A DNA stretch of 54,571 bases from CAZEQD01 sp964514305 (GTDB lineage Bacteria; Acidobacteriota; Aminicenantia; Aminicenantales; Aminicenantaceae), in NCBI GenBank assembly GCA_964514305.1, contig CAZEQD010000010.1, forward strand, positions 1 through 54,571. Direction: 5' to 3'. Under the pieces are notes generated by a model. That model made no database searches, was not told the origin of the DNA, and saw only the letters and a list, made by a program, of their open reading frames with translations. Positions 50,673 to 54,571 of the stretch are shown piece after piece (position 1 is the first letter of the stretch; the number at the start of each line of letters is the position of its first letter). The position numbers were made by a program, and so were the translations under genes.

Positions 50673-50735
50673 ATGAGAAAATTAGGCAAGATAATGGGAT
50701 TGGCCATAAATGTGAAGCCCGAAATTAAAGACTGA
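50673..50735 (+). CDS. possible 20-residue upstream peptide
   Basis: A short frame, MRKLGKIMGLAINVKPEIKD, whose stop is 3 bp before the ATG of the cyclase gene. The cyclase gene lacks its own ribosome-binding site, so translation of this peptide could deliver ribosomes to it. No likeness to known leader peptides is seen. The rest of the 130-bp gap shows nothing. Confidence 0.3.
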   Translation: MRKLGKIMGLAINVKPEIKD

Positions 50736-50738
50736 ATC

Positions 50739-52823
50739 ATGAAGAAAAGATGGGTCCGCGGGTTGCTGGTTGGAGGAGCAACCTTTTTTTTGAGCCTTTT
50801 TTTCTATTATTTTCACCTCTTTCGCCCCCTGGAATGGAAATCCTGGGATTTGAGATTACGCCTTTGGGCCAGTTCTTCTCAAGCCAGTAAAAATATTGTC
50901 CTTTTCTTAATCGATCAGGAAAGTCTAAATGTCTATCAGCAAGAACAAGGGCTATCCTGGCCATGGCCAAGACAGATTTACTCGGCTGTTATTGACTATT
51001 GCCAGCAAGCTGGAGCTAAAGCTTTAGTTTTTGATTTTATCTTCAGTGAAAGTTCAAGTTACGGAGTGGAGGATGATGAGAATTTTGCCCGGGCAATAGC
51101 TACCGCCAGAAATGTCTTCCTGCCTGTTTTTCTAAGCTCCAGAGATAGCCAAAGCCAAGGGCAAGCAGTTCAATACCTGAAGAGATTTTCCCTTAAAAAG
51201 GAAGAGATTCCTAAAGAAGCTATTTTTTCTTTTCGTTCTTCGACCCTACCCATCAAAGAGCTTCTTCTAGCGGTTAGAGGTGTGGGCAATGTTAATTTTG
51301 CTCCTGACGATGATGGTATTTATCGAAGGTTACCTCTTTTTTGTAGCTATAATCACCTTGTTCTCCCCTCCCTTCCTCTGGCTGTGGCGAATTATGTCAA
51401 GAAAGAGCTAAGGCCTGAAACCGTTCCTCTTGATAAATCAGGAAGAATGGTCATAAATTATTACGGTCCCAGCGAGATTTATAGAAGTTATTCCATTGCT
51501 TCTATTATTAATTCTTATGCTCAGTTGGTGGAAGGTAAAATTCCTCAAGTTTCTCCTCAGCAATTTAAGGATAAAATTATCCTTATCGGTGGTAGTGCTC
51601 CAGGGTTATTGGATTTACGGCCATCACCTTTCAGTCCGGTTAATCCTGGAGTAGAAATTGTGGCCAATGCCCTTGACAACCTTCTTCAACAAGATTTCAT
51701 TCATTTTCCTTCAGAGATTTTTACATTATTCTTCATTATTTTTCTTTCTTTATTAACCGCCTTTGGCACCTCATATCTTCAGGGAGTTTGGAAGTCCTCT
51801 CTCTTTTTTATTGGCTGTTTAGCTCTACCTGTGGTTGGAGCTTGGCTGTTTTTCTCTTTTAACTACTGGCTAGTGTTTATTGCCCCTGAGTTTGTGGTTG
51901 TTGTCAGCTTTATGGGGTCCTCTCTTTTGAATTATAGCTTTGAAGGAAGACAGCGTCGTTTTCTAAAAAATGTTTTCCGACATTATCTTAATCCCCAGGT
52001 CATTGAGAAGATTATGGCCAATCCCTCTCTGCTGCGACTCGGAGGAGAAGAAAGAGAAATTACTTCGTTTTTTTCAGATGTGGCCGGTTTTACAGCCATA
52101 GCCGAAAATCTAACCCCGGAAGAATTAGTAAAGCTTTTAAATGAATATTTGTCAGAGATGACAGGTATCGTTCTTTCTTTTGGAGGCACTTTAGATAAAT
52201 ATGAGGGGGATGCAATTATAGCTTTTTGGAATGCCCCTCTTGAGCAGCCTGACCATGCTCTAAGAGCCTGCCGTGCAGCCTTGAAATGTCAACAGCGTCT
52301 TGAGGAATTAGGGCCGGATTTTAAGAAACGATTCGGTCACCGTCTGTCAATGCGCATTGGCCTCAATTCAGGCGAAGCTGTAGTCGGAAACATGGGTTCT
52401 CAAAGACGGTTTGACTATACAGCCATGGGAGATACGGTCAATTTGGCTTCGAGGCTGGAGGGGGCCTGTAAATTCTATAATTTACCTATTCTTATAGGAG
52501 AAGGAACAGCAGAGAAAGTAAAAGACAATATTGTCTGCAGAGAGGTTGATCTTATTCAAGTGGTCGGTAAAAAAAGGCCTGTCCGTATTTTCCAAATTAT
52601 TGCTGAAAAGGAAAAAGTTGAAGCCAAAGTGCTATCCAAAATAGCAGCTTTTGAAGAAGCTGTGAAAACCTATCGGAAAAGGGAATGGAGTAAAGCTTTA
52701 TCCCTGTTCAGATTCCTTGAGGATGATGTTATAGCCAGAATTTATATTGAGCGCTGTCAGCAGTTTAAAGAATCGGAGCCTTCAGAGGGATGGAACGGAG
52801 TTTATCAGCTTAAAGAGAAATAG
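50739..52823 (+). CDS. CHASE2-domain class III adenylate/guanylate cyclase
   Basis: A 694-residue membrane protein. An N-terminal TM (about 7-26) precedes an extracytoplasmic CHASE2 sensor (about 30-310; LFLIDQESLNVYQQ, WPWPRQIYSAVIDYC, NPGVEIVANALDNLL). Three TM segments follow (about 325-395), then a cytoplasmic class III cyclase domain (about 430-620). Metal ligands lie in FFSDVAGFTAIAE and in LDKYEGDAIIAFW, and GDTVNLASRLEG is the transition-state region. It makes cAMP or cGMP in response to an outside signal; which nucleotide is not clear. An 11-bp gap leads to the metallo-beta-lactamase gene. Confidence 0.92.
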   Translation: MKKRWVRGLLVGGATFFLSLFFYYFHLFRPLEWKSWDLRLRLWASSSQASKNIVLFLIDQESLNVYQQEQGLSWPWPRQIYSAVIDYCQQAGAKALVFDFIFSESSSYGVEDDENFARAIATARNVFLPVFLSSRDSQSQGQAVQYLKRFSLKKEEIPKEAIFSFRSSTLPIKELLLAVRGVGNVNFAPDDDGIYRRLPLFCSYNHLVLPSLPLAVANYVKKELRPETVPLDKSGRMVINYYGPSEIYRSYSIASIINSYAQLVEGKIPQVSPQQFKDKIILIGGSAPGLLDLRPSPFSPVNPGVEIVANALDNLLQQDFIHFPSEIFTLFFIIFLSLLTAFGTSYLQGVWKSSLFFIGCLALPVVGAWLFFSFNYWLVFIAPEFVVVVSFMGSSLLNYSFEGRQRRFLKNVFRHYLNPQVIEKIMANPSLLRLGGEEREITSFFSDVAGFTAIAENLTPEELVKLLNEYLSEMTGIVLSFGGTLDKYEGDAIIAFWNAPLEQPDHALRACRAALKCQQRLEELGPDFKKRFGHRLSMRIGLNSGEAVVGNMGSQRRFDYTAMGDTVNLASRLEGACKFYNLPILIGEGTAEKVKDNIVCREVDLIQVVGKKRPVRIFQIIAEKEKVEAKVLSKIAAFEEAVKTYRKREWSKALSLFRFLEDDVIARIYIERCQQFKESEPSEGWNGVYQLKEK

Positions 52824-52833
52824 GAGAAAGACA

Positions 52834-53652
52834 ATGAAAATTGATTTTTGGGGAGTGCGAGGAACAGTCCCTGTTTCTGGAAAAAATAAGATAAAGTATG
52901 GTGGCCATACTATCTGTTCTTCACTTTCTATTGCAGATAGAAAAATTATAGTTGTTGATGCTGGGACAGGAATAAAAAAATTGGGAGACAAGCTGATAAA
53001 GAAAATAGATGAGGAACCTTTCCACATTTATTTATTGCTGACTCATTTTCACCTTGATCATATAATGGGCCTGCCTTTCTTTGCTCCCCTTTATTCAGCT
53101 AATACAGTTCTAACAGTCTGTAGCCCTTCTTCTCCTCAAGTAAGCAAGAATTACTTAAAAAAAATAATGAGTGGGAGGTTTTTCCCCCTTGATTTTGAAA
53201 AAACAGCTTCCAGGAAATTTTTCAAGAGAATGCCTGAAGATGGCCTGAAAATCAGTCAAGTGCTCATCTCTACCTGCCCTCTCCATCACCCCCAGGGGAG
53301 TGTGGCCTATCGGCTTGAGGCCAAGGAGCAAAGCATTGTTTTGGCCACTGATACTGAACATCCGGCAAGAGGCGTGGATAAGAGATTGGTTTCTTTTGCC
53401 AGCCAGGCTAATGTTTTAGTTTATGATGCTATGTTTACTCCCAAGGAATATGAATCTGGAAGGAAAGGGTGGGGGCATAGTACCTGGCTGGCCGCAACTG
53501 AAACAGCCCGAGCAGCCGGCGTCCAAAACCTTTATCTTTCTCACTTTAATCCTGATCATTCTGATAAAAGCATTGATGCCTTTATTTCTCTGGCCAGGAA
53601 GAAATTTCCCCGCACTTTTGGAGCCAGAGGAGGCCAATCAATTATTTTTTAG
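52834..53652 (+). CDS. metallo-beta-lactamase-fold hydrolase
   Basis: A 272-residue protein starting MKIDFWGVRGTVPVSG, preceded by AGGAGA. The metal site is THFHLDHIMGLPFF, with later LATDTEH and YLSHFNPDHSD. This group includes RNase Z-like and cyclic-nucleotide phosphodiesterase-like members. No fused domain is visible. The position directly behind a nucleotide cyclase makes a phosphodiesterase role attractive but unproven. ATG 52834 is used; an upstream in-frame start would lie deep inside the cyclase gene. Confidence 0.85.
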   Translation: MKIDFWGVRGTVPVSGKNKIKYGGHTICSSLSIADRKIIVVDAGTGIKKLGDKLIKKIDEEPFHIYLLLTHFHLDHIMGLPFFAPLYSANTVLTVCSPSSPQVSKNYLKKIMSGRFFPLDFEKTASRKFFKRMPEDGLKISQVLISTCPLHHPQGSVAYRLEAKEQSIVLATDTEHPARGVDKRLVSFASQANVLVYDAMFTPKEYESGRKGWGHSTWLAATETARAAGVQNLYLSHFNPDHSDKSIDAFISLARKKFPRTFGARGGQSIIF

Positions 53653-53688
53653 TAATAACATAGATTAAAGTTAAAAAAGGAGTAAGCC

Positions 53689-54571
53689 ATGAATGAGGCT
53701 ATTGGCAATAATGTCTTTCCTTATCTCGATATATTATTTCTATTTATTTTTTTGGCTGTGGTTAGTCTTTTCTATTTTGTCTTCCGCTCTTTAATATCCA
53801 AATTACTTATTTCTAAAGAGAAACCAGCAGGTATTTTTCTTTCAAGACTGTACTTACCGGCCGTCCTCCTTCTGGTCACTTTCCTCTTTAAAATAGAGTC
53901 GTTGAGAACTGTCCTTCCAGTTAGTAAGAAATTTTTTCTCTACATTGATGCTGCTTTTTTCTTTTTTGTTGTCTTTTTCTTGATCCGTATTGTTGATGCT
54001 TTATTGAAAAGTATTTATGCCTGGCGCGGCCGTTCTTTTCCTCTGCCTAAAGTTTTACATGGCCTTATTCTAGGAGTTATTTATCTATTAATTATATTCA
54101 TCATCCTTAAAGATGTTCTCTATATTAATATAACTCCTTTTTTAGCTACCTCAGCTATTTTGACCATGATTTTAGGATTGGCTTTCCAGGGAGTGTTGAG
54201 TAATATACTGGCTGGCATGTCCCTTCATTTTACACAATCATTCCGCAAGGGAGATTGGATTCGAGTGGGCTCTGACGAGGGGAGAGTAATTGATACCAAC
54301 TGGAGAGAAACCAGAGTCCACGATCGCTATTCAAATATTATTGTCCTCCCTAATAATTTAGTGGCCTCTGAGAAAATAACCAATTTCTCCATGCCTCTGG
54401 AGAAATCGGCTTTAACCATTTCGGTTAAGGCCAGCTATGAAACTCCGCCAACAGCTGTTTTTAAATCTCTTATTGAAGCCGCCCAAGATGTGGCAGAAGT
54501 ACTGGCCACCCCCGCCCCTGAAGCCTACCTTCTTAGCTATGATGATTTGGGTATTTCCTATTTACTTAAAT
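53689..54571 (+). CDS. MscS-family channel protein, 3' part outside window
   Basis: The first 294 residues of a plus-strand gene that runs past the right edge. At least four TM segments are visible. The MscS pore and beta domain follow (TSAILTMILGLAFQGVLSNILAGMSLHF, FRKGDWIRVGSDEGRVIDTNWRETRVHDRYSNIIVLPNNLVASEKITNFS). AAGGAG lies ahead of ATG 53689. Some MscS relatives carry a C-terminal cyclic-nucleotide-binding domain; whether this one does is hidden beyond the window. The cyclase and phosphodiesterase-like genes directly upstream make that worth checking. Confidence 0.88.
   Translation, partial: MNEAIGNNVFPYLDILFLFIFLAVVSLFYFVFRSLISKLLISKEKPAGIFLSRLYLPAVLLLVTFLFKIESLRTVLPVSKKFFLYIDAAFFFFVVFFLIRIVDALLKSIYAWRGRSFPLPKVLHGLILGVIYLLIIFIILKDVLYINITPFLATSAILTMILGLAFQGVLSNILAGMSLHFTQSFRKGDWIRVGSDEGRVIDTNWRETRVHDRYSNIIVLPNNLVASEKITNFSMPLEKSALTISVKASYETPPTAVFKSLIEAAQDVAEVLATPAPEAYLLSYDDLGISYLLK

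Noticed and set aside
52747..52833. Earlier start for the metallo-beta-lactamase-fold gene, inside the cyclase gene
   Set aside because: The extra residues match no family member, while ATG 52834 has a ribosome-binding site and gives the typical MKIDFWGVRGT start.

Overview
The window is AT-rich bacterial DNA. It suggests an uncultured, anaerobic, two-membraned (didermal) bacterium. The reasons are a TonB-ExbB-ExbD system, an HdrABC/2-oxoacid:ferredoxin oxidoreductase operon, [NiFe]-hydrogenase maturation genes (hypC, hypD, hypE), the MEP isoprenoid genes dxr and ispG, and bacterial SecDF, YajC, LepB, UppS, CdsA and RseP. There are no rRNA or tRNA genes and no CRISPR array that I can see. The phylum cannot be fixed from the sequence alone.

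Layout. 1-5458 (minus): hdrC-hdrB-korD-korA-korB-korC-hdrA, a tight operon with a recognisable promoter and a 10-bp-arm palindrome in its leader. 5584-6916: one IS110-family (IS1111-like) insertion sequence with 27-bp inverted repeats. 6921-12944 (minus): phoH-pgpH-ybeY-corC-era. 13028-13245: a non-coding nested inverted-repeat element. 13396-20005 (plus): a ribbon-helix-helix-like protein, a decayed ATP sulfurylase (sat), an alkaline-phosphatase-superfamily protein, APS kinase, an epimerase and two nucleotide-sugar dehydrogenases, i.e. a sulfate-activation and sugar-nucleotide cluster. 20026-24764 (minus): hypC, hypD, hypE and a membrane-anchored glycosidase-like protein. 24862-31366 (plus): uppS, cdsA, dxr, rseP, ispG, larE. 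31627-33317 (minus): a 2-hydroxyacid dehydrogenase and a nucleoside phosphorylase. 33538-35614 (plus): an overlapping ParB-like / radical-SAM pair. 35659-43000 (minus): tonB-exbB-exbD and ychF-tgt-yajC-secD-secF. 43295-54571: lepB, an inactive-looking phosphatase-superfamily membrane protein, a SAM hydroxide adenosyltransferase, recD2, an SH3 protein, an M48 protease, a CHASE2 cyclase, a metallo-beta-lactamase-fold protein and a truncated MscS-family channel.

How it works together. The Hdr-Kor operon couples 2-oxoacid oxidation to ferredoxin and a heterodisulfide-reductase-like flavoprotein. hypCDE imply a [NiFe] hydrogenase encoded elsewhere. uppS, cdsA, dxr, rseP and ispG form a typical envelope/isoprenoid block. 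ychF-tgt-yajC-secDF is a standard translation and export block. The last three genes could form a cyclic-nucleotide signalling unit.

The most unusual feature is not a gene. At about ten places the intergenic DNA consists of degenerate 7-bp repeats (around GTRAARN). Most run through or directly follow a stop codon, in the direction of the gene, and several supply the last codons of the protein. Five of these sites also carry GTAG-type palindromes resembling REP elements.
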